In this document: positions 36,228-48,292 of the stretch, piece after piece | Layout of the letters: the number at the start of each line of letters is the position of its first letter | Position numbering within the stretch: position 1 is the stretch's first letter | Made by a program: the position numbers and the translations under genes | Source of the DNA: Deinandra increscens subsp. villosa | Taxonomy: Eukaryota > Streptophyta > Magnoliopsida > Asterales > Asteraceae | Reading direction: 5' to 3' | NCBI GenBank assembly: GCA_039602395.1 | Contig: JBCNJP010000006.1 | Span: 40,821,279 to 40,885,278, forward strand | Length of the DNA stretch: 64,000 bases | Notes under the pieces: model-generated | The model's database searches: none | Told to the model about the DNA's origin: nothing | What the model saw: only the letters and a program-made list of their open reading frames with translations

Positions 36228-36587
36228 TGTTAGAGCATATTCCTATGCTATAGAGTGTCTCGTGTATTGTATCTAAGTGAGCGTGTGTTACTGAGTTTGA
36301 GTGTCAAAATACCAAGGGCCGTACCAATTGGTACGCTGTACCAATTGGTCCGTCACATGGTATGCCAGTTAGTGTGTGATCACTATAAATACTTTGTGTT
36401 AGAATGAGAGTTTAACACTTCTGAGAGCTGAGTCATTTTACACTTTGGATGTGTGTTTTCTGGAGAGAGACACCAAAGAGCTTTTGATTGTAATCTTCAA
36501 GTGATTCAATACAAAACTCCTATTTACATTCTCGTTTCACTATATTCATTGAATCATGCAGTAGTAAGATCATTCCGTGTCCTTACA
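36228..36587 (+). repeat. 5' LTR of element B
   Basis: 360 bp. U3 has palindromic GTACCAATTGGTAC; TATA-like CTATAAATAC at about 36383. Confidence 0.93.
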
Positions 36588-36589
36588 AG

Positions 36590-36601
36590 TGGTATCAGAG
36601 C
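36590..36601 (+). promoter_or_regulatory. Primer binding site of B
   Basis: TGGTATCAGAGC, initiator tRNA-Met type. Confidence 0.92.
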
Positions 36602-37330
36602 AATCCAGGTTTCTTTACTACTGTGTTTTGAACAATTTTCGGATTTCTAGTGAGAGAAAGTTTGGGTTTTATTGGTTTTTCATCAATTTTCTTCAAATCC
36701 GAGTGTTTCTGATGTCAAACTTGATTGCAATACATTCCTAGTGTGTTCCCGTTGCCTATTGCTGCAAATTACAGTCCAAAACGTCTAAATTCTAAAAAAT
36801 CCAGTCAAAATAGTGTTGGTACACCGATTGAATGTCGTGGTACGCTGGATGAACTACTGGTACGCTGACTAGTACACTACTGGTACTCATGGCAATCTTC
36901 ATCGTTGGTCCGGAGCAGTTACGCCGTACCATTTGGTCCGCTGATTGGTACGTTAGGCAATCTTCAACGGTGGTACGTTACTGTACACTGGTACGCTGAG
37001 GTGGCTGGTACGCCGATTAATTTGGTACGCTGAGGTTGGTGGTACACTGAGTTATTGGTCCGGTCAAAGTTTTGGTACGTTGGTTAAAGAAATTGTCCGC
37101 TGAGGGTGGGATTGGTACGCTGGCAGAATAGTAGTCTTCACTAAAATTGACGTAACTTGAGTTCCGTTAAGAGTTACGGGAGCTAATACCAGCCAAAACA
37201 ACCGTCTCTCGATGATATCTACATTTTTACTCGTCTAACAGTTAGTACCCTCCGGTTTGACCCCCAAAATCCGTTTCTAAGACCTCCGTTTTTGCATCCG
37301 AAGTTTTTTATACCAAAAATTTATCACAAG
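36602..37330 (+). other. Leader of element B
   Basis: Contains about fifteen degenerate GGTACGCTG/GGTCCGCTG motifs (about 36820-37125) that match the GGTACGCTG/GGTCCG of its U3. A block shared with elements F and C follows (about 37133-37310), with the stem CGTAACT/AGTTACG at 37151-37178. Confidence 0.75.
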
Positions 37331-38448
37331 ATGTCTGATTTCCAAGCGTTTGCGGTCATGCGAAACACGGTGCAAGCTATGCTTAACTTTGATAATGAAA
37401 ATGGAACAAGCTAGAAATTTCCCAAGTTACTAAAATTGGAAGATTATCACAATTAGAAACAAAGATTTTTTGCTTACATTAGCACAAATGATATCGATTT
37501 ATGGATTTCAATTCAGAAGCTCTACATGTATCTAACCGATCAAGGAGATTTTAAAGAAATTCACAATTTTGATGCTATTGAAAGGAAAAGCTATGAGCTT
37601 GAGCAAAAGGTGTATGGTTATCTTACGATGGCTTTACCTACTAAATTGTTACATCAATTCAGTACTTGCCAGAAAAGTAAGCAATTATGGGATGCGTTGT
37701 CTACGAGATGTGAAGATAATGATCAAAACAAGAAGAGTAGACGAAAAGTGTTGAATAAAGAATTTGAAAACTTTAAACACTATGAGAAAGAAAACATCAC
37801 TGCTCTTGTATCGAGATTTTCACATCTGATTAGTGAAATGAAAAGTGGTTAACATCGAGAAGACTGAGGAGGAATTGAAAGAGAAATTGATGGAAGCATT
37901 AGTAGAAAAGTGATAGAATTATATATCACTGCTTACTCATTATAAGGAGTACTCGACATTGTCATTTCATGACTTTAACCGGAAAGCTTCATGCTAGAGA
38001 AATGGAAATGATGACTTCACATAAATCAACGAGTATCAATGCAAAATCTAAATCATTTGGTTTTGATTCATCAAATCCAGCTCCAACAGCATTTGTTGCT
38101 AGCCATGGATCAGGAAATTCTGAAAATTCATCAAGAGGGTGTAATTTCACTATTCTAAATCATTCAAGTCAGACTTCATTTTCTGCAAAAACACCTGATG
38201 AACATTTGGCATTGATCTCTGCATTGTTATTTTCATATTATGGATTGTTAATTGGTGGTTTGCCAACTGTTAATTTGATTGAAGAACTTTTTGATCAGAT
38301 AGATCCAGATAATCCTGAGCAGATGGATATTAATTGGCAACCTGTGATGCTAGCCCAAAGAGAAAAAAGGTTCAGAAAGCGAAAAAGATTCAAAAGTATA
38401 AATCCAAATGGTAAAGTTGGATTAGACAAATCAAAGGTAAAATGTTCC
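37331..38448 (+). pseudogene. Gag of element B, N-terminal part
   Basis: ATG 37331 (MSDFQAFAVMRN). The N-terminal Gag domain has stops near 37414 and 37456 and is then open from 37526 to 37852 (YGYLTMALPTKLLHQFSTCQ). A frameshift follows, with further stops to about 37920. It is open again from 37969 to the insertion point (TGKLHAREMEMMTSHKS; PDEHLALISALL; DKSKVKC). Element E entered inside the first CCHC knuckle, right after its first Cys codon region (TSD GTTCC, 38444-38448). The protein would coat the RNA in a particle. Confidence 0.88.
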
Positions 38449-38797
38449 TGTTGATACCTGATATGTGCGTCGTGTGAAGTATCAAACAAAGCACAAGATC
38501 AAGTCAACTAGGTCTGGCCGAACTAGGTCCGAACCTGGAGTTCGGACTGGTCGAACCTGAGGTTCGGCCGAAACTCGGACCAGCGGGTATATATAGGTGA
38601 TTGGTCTTTGTAATTTAAGACTTCTGAGCGAGTGAGTTCTGTTAAGTGTGTGTTTCTGAGTGTGTTGTCTTTGAGTCCATTTCTGAGTGTTTACTGGTTG
38701 TAATTGTTCTTCGTTGATCAATAAAACAATCGGTTAATTACGTTTCAATGTCCGATTAGCTAGATCGAGTAGACGATCCGATGCTCACGCATTTTCA
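38449..38797 (+). repeat. 5' LTR of element E
   Basis: 349 bp. TATA-like GTATATATAGG at about 38587. U3 has CCGAAC and GTTCGG in both orientations; AATAAAA at about 38721. Confidence 0.95.
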
Positions 38798-38799
38798 AG

Positions 38800-38811
38800 T
38801 GGTATCGGAGC
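38800..38811 (+). promoter_or_regulatory. Primer binding site of E (one mismatch)
   Basis: TGGTATCGGAGC; differs by one base from the TGGTATCAGAGC of every other primer site in the window. Confidence 0.85.
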
Positions 38812-39348
38812 TTTCTGGTTCACTCTACTGATATGTGGTTGCTATTTTCGGATTTTTGAAGCGTTTTTCGTGTTTCTCGAGATTGTTTTTGTGTTGTTCA
38901 TCAATTCTATCGAGTTTTTGGTGTCAAAATTGTTCCTAAATCACTTTCTATTGGTTTTACTGATCTACAGTATCAAGTTTCGTCAAAATCAGTCATTTTT
39001 CGTGCGTTTTTGAAAAATGAGTTCGAAGTTCGGAGTTTTCTGATCAGGTTCGGAGTAACTGCTCCGAACTTGAAGTTCGGTCCATCTTCGGTGAGAGTTT
39101 GGGGTTAATTCGGTTAAAGTTCGGAGTTTCTGTGTTCGGTCACTAGTTCGGACAAGGTTCGGAGTTAAATCAAGGTTCGGAGGTAGTTCGGTGCTAGATC
39201 GGAGTCTCTTAGGAGTTCGGTCTGTTGATTTTGACTCAGAGCAAGTCCGGACATAGTTCGGAGGTTGGTTTTAGGTTCGGACAGAGTTCGGAGCTTAGTT
39301 ATAAGTTCGGAGAGAGTTCGGCCGGCAGAATCTAAAAATTTTCGAACG
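38812..39348 (+). other. Leader of E with GTTCGG repeats
   Basis: About fifteen GTTCGG copies between 39025 and 39325. The open frame reaching upstream of the gag ATG (from 39265) runs through these repeats and is not supported as coding by the other copies. Confidence 0.75.
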
Positions 39349-42300
39349 ATGTCGGAATTTCACGCGTTTGCTGCTATGCAAAGTGCTATGCAAACCATGC
39401 TGAATTTTGACAATGAAATCGGAACAAGTCAGAAAGTTCCCAAATTATTGAAACTTGAAGATTACCAAAATTGGAAGAAACGATTTTCTGCTTACATAAG
39501 CACGAATGATATCGATTTGTGGATCCCGCTCAAGAAACTTTATCAAAACCCAATTGATGCGGGAGATTTTAAAGAAGTTCATACCTTTGATCTTGCTGAA
39601 AGAAAGTCATATGAACTTGAACAAAAAGCTTATGGTTATCTTACGATGGCATTACCTACTGAGTTGCTTCATCAATTTTGCACTTGCAAGAAATCTAAGC
39701 AATTGTGGGATGCTTTATCAGCAAGATGTGAGGGTAATGATGACTACAAGAAGAGTCGAAAGAAGGTTTTGAACAAAGAGTTTGATAACTTTCAGAATTA
39801 TGATAATGAAACCATTACTGCTCTTGTTTCAAGGTTGTCACACTTGATTAGTGAATTAAAAGTTGTTGGAATTGAGAAAACCGATGCTGATTTGAAAGAA
39901 AAGATTTTGGAAGCTTTGCCAGAGCAATGGGAAAACTATGTTTTGTTACTAACTCATGACAAGGATTATTCTGCAATGACATTTCACGAGCTTACTGGAA
40001 AACTTCATGCTCGAGAAATGGAAATGTTAAACTCAAAGAAGTCAACCGCTACCTTGCAAAATCCAGAATTGTATCATGGTGAAAATAGTGCAAGCATGAG
40101 TGCAAAGTCTAAGCCAAATCAGAATACAGCACCAAGTGTTGCTTTTATAGCTAGAGCTTCAGGAAATACTGATAATAATTCTTCAAGAGGTTGCAATTTC
40201 ACAATTCCAAATTTTTCAAATCACAATGCTTTTTCAGCTGAATCAACAGATGATTGTGCTAAAATGATTTCTGCATTGATTTCATCATCTTTTGGTTTGA
40301 TTCTCAAGAATGTTGCTGATGCAAAGTTAACCAGCGAGGATCTTGATGCTCTTGATGATGATCAACTAACTGAATTGGATGTATCTTGGCAATATGCTAT
40401 GTTGTGTCAAAGATCTAAGAGATTCTTTAAGAAACATGGAAGGAATATTTCTGGTGATAAATTGGGTTTTGACAAGTCCAAATTAAAGTGTTACAAATGT
40501 TCACAACTTGGACATTTTGCTAAAGACTGTCAACAGACACATACAAACAAGTCTGGTGTTTCACAATCATCCAAACCTGGTTTTACTCAACCATCTACTA
40601 GTAACACTAGCAAGTCTACAGCTTTGACAACACAAAAAGATGGTGTTTATGATTGGGGTCAACACTTTGGTTATGATTCATCAGCTTTGATTGTTACTCA
40701 TGTTCCATCAGATGATTCCTATTCAGATACTAGTTCCGATACTAGTTCAATTCCAAGTTCTTATGAATCTGCTGAGAACTTGGAAAGTCTGATGAAAGAA
40801 AATGCTTTGTTGATGAATAAAGTTCAACAATTGACTGAGGCATTTGATGTGATTAATTCAGAGCTGAATATTTCTAAAGATCATGAAAAGGAGTTGACAT
40901 TGAAGAATGAATGTTTGACTACTGAAATCAAAACATTAAATGAAGTTTTAGAAGTTTTGAAACAAGATAAGAAGAATGTTGAAACTTCGAAAGCTGAGAT
41001 TTGTGAAGAAAAGGATGAGTTGGCGAAAGAAGTGTAGAAATGGAAGGATGAAGCAGAAGATACTGCTAATGATTTCCAAAATTTGTTTGACAAATCCAAG
41101 ATCAAGCTTGATTTGCTTACTAAGAGTGTTGAAGAGTCTGCTGCTAAAATTGAAGCATATCAAGTTGATATGGAAAAGTTGTTGGATGAGAAGCGTGAGT
41201 TGGTTAGTGTTAACAAAGTTCAAGCTGCAAATCTGGAAATTCAGAAGCGAAATGAGAATAAATTGAAAAAGGAGTTACATGAAGGACTTGACAATCTTCG
41301 CATGCAAAAGTTTGAAACTCACAAAGTTGCGAAGCGTTTGATTGCTAAAGAAAAGGAATTTGCAGAAGCTCAACAGCAAATTTCTGATCTCAAAGTTCAA
41401 GTTCTTGATGCTAATAGGTTGCTCAACAATGTTTCTAATTCTCAAGTTTTCACAAGTTTCTTATCTAATGATGTCAATTTTGAAAAGATGTTTGATAAAA
41501 CTGCATCACCCCCGGCACATATCAAAGAAGCTTTTAAAGACGTAAAGGAACAGGTTGACGATTTTGATTATTCAAAGATTTCATCTTCTACTTCTGAAGA
41601 AGTAAAGGTTGTTAAGAAGAAGAAAAGCAAGAAGAACAAGAAAAAGTTTATGAAATCTGAGATTCCTCCAGCACTGAAGTTTGTTTCTAGTTCATCTTCT
41701 GCTGATCAAGAAAATTCAGCTATGTCTAGTGCAAAGATTCAGTCTCAACCTGAAATTGATGAGACTATTTTCTATGATAAAAAGAAAATCACTGATGTAA
41801 AAGCTGAATTCATAAGGTTGGCAAAGAATGGACACCAGGGTTTTAATTCTGAAGAAAAGGTTTCTGGTCAACAAGTTGGTTTAGGATTTCAAGAAAAGAA
41901 TGTTCAAGCTGAGCAAATTCCAGCATCTGAAAGACAAAACTTGAAGAACCTTAAAATGAAACATGGGAAGAAGGAAGTGTTCAAAGCAGACAAAGTTCAA
42001 CCTGAGAGATTTTATAAGCTCAAAGGTTCTGATCAGCTTTTCTCGGACAACCTCTTCATTGCGTGGATGCTCGGAAGATTTCAGAGGTTTTTACAAAAGA
42101 CAACATTTCTTCTGAAAGTTCTCAATCTCGAAGCCCTACATCGAAATGGGTACATGATCACAGGCATCAGGTATATGATTTTCATTCTGATCATGTTCGA
42201 GATATTCATGTGTGTTCTTCGCAGGTACATCACCGATGGGATAAACAACAAGAATTTGTTATATTTGCCGTCGCCCAGGGCATATGGCAAACGATTGTCC

Positions 42301-42610
42301 ATCACCTGCTGATTCACCACAAAGATTTCAAAAGAAATCAGTTTTTGGTAAACCTGCCACCACAAAGTTCTTTGATGAACAAGGCAGGGTTTTTGATGAA
42401 GTTGCGTCTACATTTTCTCACAAACAAAACCGTTTTGTTCCAATGTTTTCAAAAGCTCAAAATATAGTTTCCCCATCACAGTCACATGTGATTGCTTCAT
42501 CAAGAACTGACTTACCAAAACAACAGCAATGGAAACCTAAGGTGGTTTCTAAGCAAAACAAGGACACTGGTCGACAAGAAGCGATTCGCTTCGGGTTATT
42601 TTTGGACTAA
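39349..42610 (+). pseudogene. Long Gag of element E, nearly intact
   Basis: ATG 39349 (MSEFHAFAAMQSAMQ). Open to a TAG at 41035-41037, where other copies have a Lys codon, then open in the same frame to about 42040. A 7-bp deletion (compared with N1) shifts the frame and a second shift lies near 42260; the end reads KDTGRQEAIRFGLF to the stop at 42608-42610. Domains: N-terminal UBN2-type Gag domain (residues about 20-220), linker, first knuckle CYKCSQLGHFAKDC (about residue 380), coiled coil (about 480-700), Lys-rich part, SPTSKWVHDHRHQVYD block, second knuckle (CRRPGHMANDC, about 42265-42300), C-terminal signature. It likely forms particles and binds RNA; no enzyme domain is present. Confidence 0.92.
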
Positions 42611-43199
42611 TTAGTTTAACCAGTGTGCAGGTACTTCTAGAAGACCTATCGACGATTGCAAAGCCGTTGATGGAGGAGTATTCTGCTTAATTTAAATTTC
42701 ATGATACATCTTTCTAATTTGCAAATTCTGATTTCTAAAACTGAAAAATATCCGTGTTGATTGATCAATTTTTCTTTGCTTACAAGTTTTTTCTCAAAAA
42801 CCCAATAATAGAGTCTTGTTTTTGTGTAAAATGAAAATTCAAAAATAGAGTTTTCATTTTAAGGGGGAAAATTGTAAGTAAGGGGGAGTAAATATATAAA
42901 ATTGTGAGAAATTGATCATTGGGAAATGATGGTACATTGGCTTACGTATCTGACTCATGGATAGAGTAGATGAAAGGGCCATCAGATCATTGTTTGATAT
43001 GCTTGGTAGGCTCGGCAAATAAGAAAGTATTCAGAAGTGATATACACTAAATACTAATGCTTGACCATGTGGATAACATCTTGATGCATATTTCCATGAC
43101 ACAAAAAGAAGCATAAGTGTGAAAATCAAAATGAGAAGTCACTGTGTATACATGTGTTCATTTTGCAAAGATTTAAACTTGTTTAATTTTCTTTATTTT

Positions 43200-43438
43200 G
43201 TCAAACGATCGGACTTTCTCTGCGTATCGAAAGATCGACCTGATCGTTGTTCGTTTGACGTTCTGCTTTATTTTCTTTGGTGTTTCGTATAAATCATCGG
43301 ACTTTCTCTGCGTGTACGGGAGTACCGACCTGATTTTTGTTGGGTTATACAATTTCAACTTGTTTTATTTTCTTATTTTGTTAAATCTGAGGCCTTATCT
43401 ACGTATCGAAAGATCGACCTTCAGGTAGACGATTTAAC
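43200..43438 (+). other. Structured 3' RNA module (E): three stem-loops
   Basis: Stem-loop 1 (43200-43259): arms GTCAAACGA/TCGTTTGAC, hairpin ATC-GAAA-GAT. Stem-loop 2 (43287-43350): arms GTATAAATC/GGGTTATAC (one mismatch), hairpin GTAC-GGGA-GTAC. Stem-loop 3 (43380-43438): arms GTTAAATC/GATTTAAC, hairpin ATC-GAAA-GAT. Confidence 0.78.
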
Positions 43439-43931
43439 GTTCTTATTTCTTTTTGCATGGAACACAGTTGACGATATCATGAAAATACTATGCATTGTGA
43501 AAAATCACAAATGCTGTCACACAAAAGGAAAAAGAAAAGAAAAGCTGAAAATGTCTGATTATGTCTGATAGTGTGGGATACACTGGTCAATGCAAATCTA
43601 ATCAATACCTTAACATATCCAGATGTTATGAGTATGATTCTGCCTGAGTTTAAGTTGGACAAACTATACCAGCAATCAGCATGACTAATGTGCTTCGATT
43701 AATTGAAATTGAAGTGTAGTTCAGTGCGTTATGTTCAATATGATCCCATATAGTGATCTTTTTCATACCAAAAATAGTGTTTGATTTTGTATTGCAATTT
43801 CATTTCATTTCAGAATAGAACAAAAACATTTTCGGTGTGTTTTAGCATAAACTTTGAAAACTCAAAAAGATTTTGTTTCTGCTTTATTTTCGATTTGATC
43901 AACGCGTGATACAAATCATTTTCAAAATCAT

Positions 43932-43967
43932 ATCTTGGAGTCTCGAAGAGACATTTTGCGTCAAGGT
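43932..43967 (+). other. Distal conserved hairpin (E)
   Basis: Arms ATCTTGG/TCAAGGT (two G-U type pairs) around GTCTC-GAA-GAGAC. Confidence 0.6.
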
Positions 43968-44218
43968 TATTTAAATGTTTGAGCAGGTTGCTATGTGCAT
44001 GTTATTACAACTTCAAGTCTTCTGAAGATGTTGATGAAAGACCAGAGATACACTAAAATGTAATCAAGTATTCAAGATCAAGCTACGATCGAGTTAAGGA
44101 GGAGTTTGTTTAAAAAATTCATTTCATTGAACGAATGGATTCTACACTTGAGGGGGAGCTTAATTGAAGATACAAGTTGATGATGTTGAAGAGATACTGC
44201 ACATGACGAGGGGGAGTT

Positions 44219-44567
44219 TGTTGATACCTGATATGTGCGTCGTGTGAAGTATCAAACAAAGTACAAGATCAAGTCAACTAGGTCTGGCCGAACTAGGTCC
44301 GAACCTGGAGTTCGGACTGGTCGAACCCGAGGTTCGGCCGAAGCTCGGACCAGCGGGTATATATAGGTGATTGGTCTTTGTAATTTAAGACTTCTGAGCG
44401 AGTGAGTTCTGTTAAGTGTGTGTTTCTGAGTGTGTTTTCTCTGAGTCCATTTCTGAGTGTTTACTGGTTGTAATTGTTCTTCGTTGATCAATAAAACAAT
44501 CGGTTAATTACGTTTCAATGTCCAATTAGCTAGATCGAGTAGACGATCCGATGCTCACGCATTTTCA
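44219..44567 (+). repeat. 3' LTR of element E
   Basis: 349 bp, preceded by CGAGGGGGAGTT and followed by the TSD GTTCC. Confidence 0.95.
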
Positions 44568-44572
44568 GTTCC

Positions 44573-46616
44573 AAATGTTTCACTTTTGGACATTTTACTC
44601 GTGAATGTTCAAAGTCAAATGCTTCTACATCAAAGTCTCCAACAAGTAATTCCGAGCCAAAGGCATTAGTTTCACAATTTAGCCAAGGATATGACTGGTC
44701 GAAAGATATTGAACATTTTGAAAGTCCTATTGCTTTGACTGCAATTCATAACAATCCTGCAGGTTCATTTAATGATGAGTTAGCTGAAATGCAACATGCA
44801 TTTATTGTTCAAATTGATCAGAGTGATTCCGAGTCTGAAACAAGTGGATTTAAAACTAGTGGTTATGAATCAGTTTGTGAATTTTGTTCACAAAAGGATA
44901 AAGGAATTCAGAGTTTGGTAAAGGAGCATGAATTGTTGGTTGTTGAAAATAACAGGAAGGTAGAAGAGTTGATAGGTGAACAGAAAAAGCTTAAAGGTGT
45001 AATTCAAGAATTATCATCTCAAAAAGAAAAGTTTTAAAGGTGTAATTCAAGAATTGTCCAAGATTAAGCTTGATATGCTTACCAAGACTTCTGATGACTA
45101 TGTTGCTAAAATTGAGTCATATCAGATTGATATGGAAAAGTTGCTAGATGAAAAGAAAGAGTTGGTAAGGGTGAATAAGTTGCAAAATGCGAATCTTGAT
45201 ATTAAAAAGAGAAATGAAGATAAGTTGAAGAAAGAGTTATTTGCTGAGCTTGATAATTTGAGATTGCAAAAGTATGAAACGCACAAAGTTGCTAAGAGAT
45301 TAATTGCAACAGAAAAGGAATTGGCTGAAGCTCAACAAAAGATTTTAGTTTTGAAGATTCAAGTAATTGATGCAAATCGTTTGTTGAACAATGTCACCAA
45401 TTCGTAATCTTTCACAAGTTTTCTAGCAAATGATGAAATTTTTTAAGAAGATGTTTGATAAGACAGTTTCACCTCCTGCAAATTTCAAAAAAGCTGTCAA
45501 CATTGTTAAAGAAACAGTTGAAGATTGCGATTATTCAAAGTTTTCTGATTCTAAATGTGAAGAAACGAAGAGAACAAAGAATCACAAGAATGGTAAGCAA
45601 GCTGAACAGAAATATGAGATTCCTAAAAAAATCGAAGTTTTTGTCTGGATCTTCGTCCTCTAAAGAAGAGTAATCAGATAGGTTAAATGAGAAGATTCGT
45701 TCCAATACTAACATTGATGAAACAATCTTCTATGCTCTAAAAGATCTTAATAAAGTAAAAGCTGAGTTTACTCGTCTTGCGAAGAATGGGCATCAATCAT
45801 CTTGTTCTGAAGAAAAGATTTCAGGAAAACATGTTGGTTTAGGTTTCAATCAAAAATTTGCTAAAGATGATACTTCTAAGGTTCAAAAGCAATAGAAGTT
45901 GAAGAAGATTAATTTGAAGCAAGTGAAGAAAGATGTGTTCAAAGCTGAAAAAGTTCAACCTGAAAGGTTTTACAAACTCAAAAGTTCGAAACAAATATTT
46001 TCTAACAAAGAATTCCCGCTTCATTGCGTGGATGCTCAGAAAATATGAGAAGTTTTTGTGAAGAATGGTGATCCAAAGCCCAAGAAGAAGCAATCTGATA
46101 AATTTTCTTTCTGAGGATCTAATTCTACTCCTAAGAGCCCGACATCAAAATGGGTTCATAGTCATCGGTTTCAGGTATATAATACATTTTATGATCATTT
46201 TGGAGATGCTAATTTTTGTGAAGCTATGTAGGTTCTCAAACGAAAGAACATAACAATCGTTTGTGTTACAATTGCTGACAAATAGGGCATATGGGACAAG
46301 ATTTCATGTCACTGCTGCTTCTATTCCAAGGAAATGAAACGTTCCTTTTGTTGGTAAATCTGCCAAATACAAACTTATTGATGAATATGGCAGAGTATTT
46401 GATGAATTTCAACCAAAAATTTTCAAATGACAAGGAAGGTTTTTACCTAAATTTCAAAATGATTCATCAATCGGTTGTTCGTCACAATTAACTGTGACTG
46501 GTTCATCAAATACTGATTTACCAACACATCAAATCTGGAAACCTAAAGTGGTTTCAAAGGGTAATCTGGACACTGGTCGACCAGAAGCGATTCGCTTCGG
46601 GTCATTTATAAACTAA
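44573..46616 (+). pseudogene. Gag of element B, C-terminal part
   Basis: Resumes after E with the rest of the first knuckle (CFTFGHFTREC), then a YDW segment, an acidic region, SGYESVCEFC and a coiled coil. Open pieces are 44735-45037, 45054-45407 and 45430-45663. The frame is lost repeatedly by small indels and stops; one short stretch (AAAGGTGTAATTCAAGAATT) appears twice near 44993 and 45036, a local duplication. The second knuckle near 46265-46300 is damaged by stops. The end keeps DTGRPEAIRFGSF and stops at 46614-46616. Confidence 0.87.
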
Positions 46617-47228
46617 TGTGTTTGACCAGTGTGCAGGTACTTCTAGAAGATCAATCGGTGATTGAAAAGTTGCTGATGGAGGAGTATTCTGCTGATTTAA
46701 TCTAAACTACAAGTGATATCAAACTTCAAAACTGAATTTTTTTCTGAAAGTTCAAACTGAAAGGTATCCATAATGAAAGGTCAATTTTCTTTGTGTTTGT
46801 AGTTTAGGGGGAGAAAATTGAAAATACCAAAAATAGTGTCTTTATGTTTTTGTTAAAATGATAAATCCAAAAATAGAGTTTTCATTTTAGAGGGGAGAAA
46901 AACAGAAAAATACAAAAGCATTGAAAAATAAGAAATTGATCCGACATAATTGGGAAATAATGGTACATTGGCTTAAGTGTCTGACTCATGGATAAATTAG
47001 ATGAAAAAGCCATAAGATAATTGCTTGATGTGCTTGGTAGGCTCGGCCTTAAATCAGAATGTGTTCAGATGTGATATACATTAAATACTAAGGTTTGACC
47101 AAGTGGACAACATCTTGAAGTGCATCTCAAGATATTGAAAAAATGTGTGAAAAAGAAAAATGAGAAGTCACTATGTATACATGTGTTCATTTTGTAAAGA
47201 TTTAAACTTGTTTGATTTTCTTTATTTT

Positions 47229-47459
47229 CTCAAACGATCAGACTTTCTCTGCGTATCGAAAGATCGACCAGATTGTTGTTCGTTTGAGGTTCTGCTTTAT
47301 TTTCTTTGGTGTTTCGTATAACTCATCGGACTTTCTTTGCGTATACGTGAGTACCGACCTGATTGTTGTTGGGTTATACAATTTCAACTTGTTTTTATTT
47401 TCTCATTTTGTTAAATCCGAGGCCTTATCCGCATATCGACCTTAAGGTAGACGATTTAA
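47229..47459 (+). other. Structured 3' RNA module (B): three stem-loops, third decayed
   Basis: Stem-loop 1 (47229-47288): arms CTCAAACGA/TCGTTTGAG, a C-G for G-C swap at the base compared with E, F and N1. Stem-loop 2 (47316-47379): arms GTATAACTC/GGGTTATAC, GTGA loop (also GNRA). Stem-loop 3 (47410-47459) lost its terminal hairpin. Confidence 0.75.
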
Positions 47460-47987
47460 AGTCTTATTTCTTTTTGCATAGAACACAGTTGACTATATCA
47501 TGAATACAATCACTTTGTGTTACATCACAAGTGAAGTCACAAAGTGTGATATAAAAAGCATATCTGAGTATGTATGATAGTGTGGGGTACACTGGTCAAA
47601 GCAAATCTAATCAATACCTTAACATATCCAGATGTTATGAGTATGATTGTGCCAGAGTTTAAGATGGACAAATTATACCAGTAATCGACATGGTTTGTGT
47701 GCTGAAGTAATTGAAATTGAAGTGTAGTTCAGCGTATTATGTTCAATATGATCCCAATTTGTGATCTTTCTCGCAAAAGACAAAAATAGTGTCTGATTCC
47801 GTATTGCATTTATGTTTCATATCTGAAAATTCCAAAAAGATTTTAGGTGTGTTTTAGCATAAACTTAGAAAAATCAAAAAGATTTTTGGAGTGTTTTGAT
47901 GTAAAGTTTCAGAAAGCTAAAAAGATTTTGTTTCTTATTTGTTTTCGACTGATCGATATGTGATACGAAATCAAACTTCAAATCTAT

Positions 47988-48023
47988 ATCTTGGATTCTC
48001 GAAGAGAAGTTTTGCTCCAATAT
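47988..48023 (+). other. Distal conserved hairpin (B)
   Basis: Inner stem TTCTC-GAA-GAGAA where other copies have GTCTC-GAA-GAGAC: a compensated G-C to T-A change. Outer arms ATCTTGG/CCAATAT are partly decayed. Confidence 0.6.
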
Positions 48024-48292
48024 TAAATTAATTTTCAAAAGAAAAGAAAGCCGCGTTTTTGTCTTCTGAAATTGCAGGTTGTGTGTGTCAAGACTCAAAA
48101 ATGGTGAAAGGGGGGGGGGTGTAGTATCCTTAACAAATGGATTTTGAAGTTCAAAGATTATTCAAGAGTGATTCAGCCATGCAAGCTCTATAGCTGACAA
48201 GAAATTTCAAGTTGAAGATTAGATGCAGCAATGCTGAAGATTGAAGACTGAAGTTTAGTTAGCATAGATACACTACACGTTAAGGGGGAGTT

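Larger units (their letters stand above)
38449..44567 (+). mobile_element. Element E: complete, young gag-only retrotransposon
   Basis: Two 349-bp LTRs (38449-38797 and 44219-44567; TGTTGATACC...GCATTTTCA) are flanked by a perfect TSD GTTCC (38444-38448 and 44568-44572). I count only 6 LTR differences (about 1.7%), the lowest in the window. Order: primer site, leader, gag (39349-42610), 1.6 kb of non-coding 3' DNA with the triple stem-loop and several purine tracts (about 42860, 42880, 44151 and 44209), 3' LTR. No pol sequence exists in it. The leader and LTR belong to the same family as N1. Confidence 0.95.
46617..48292 (+). other. 3' non-coding region of element B
   Basis: About 1.7 kb with purine tracts (TTTAGGGGGAGAAAATTG near 46803, TAAGGGGGAGTT at 48281) and the conserved TGTGGGGTACACTGG block near 47580. 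It contains the stem-loop module and the distal hairpin, listed separately. No pol is visible. A run of nine G lies at about 48110. Confidence 0.8.

Noticed and set aside
39265..39348. Gag start upstream of ATG 39349 in element E
   Set aside because: The upstream part translates the leader repeats; N1, B and F all begin at the position of ATG 39349.
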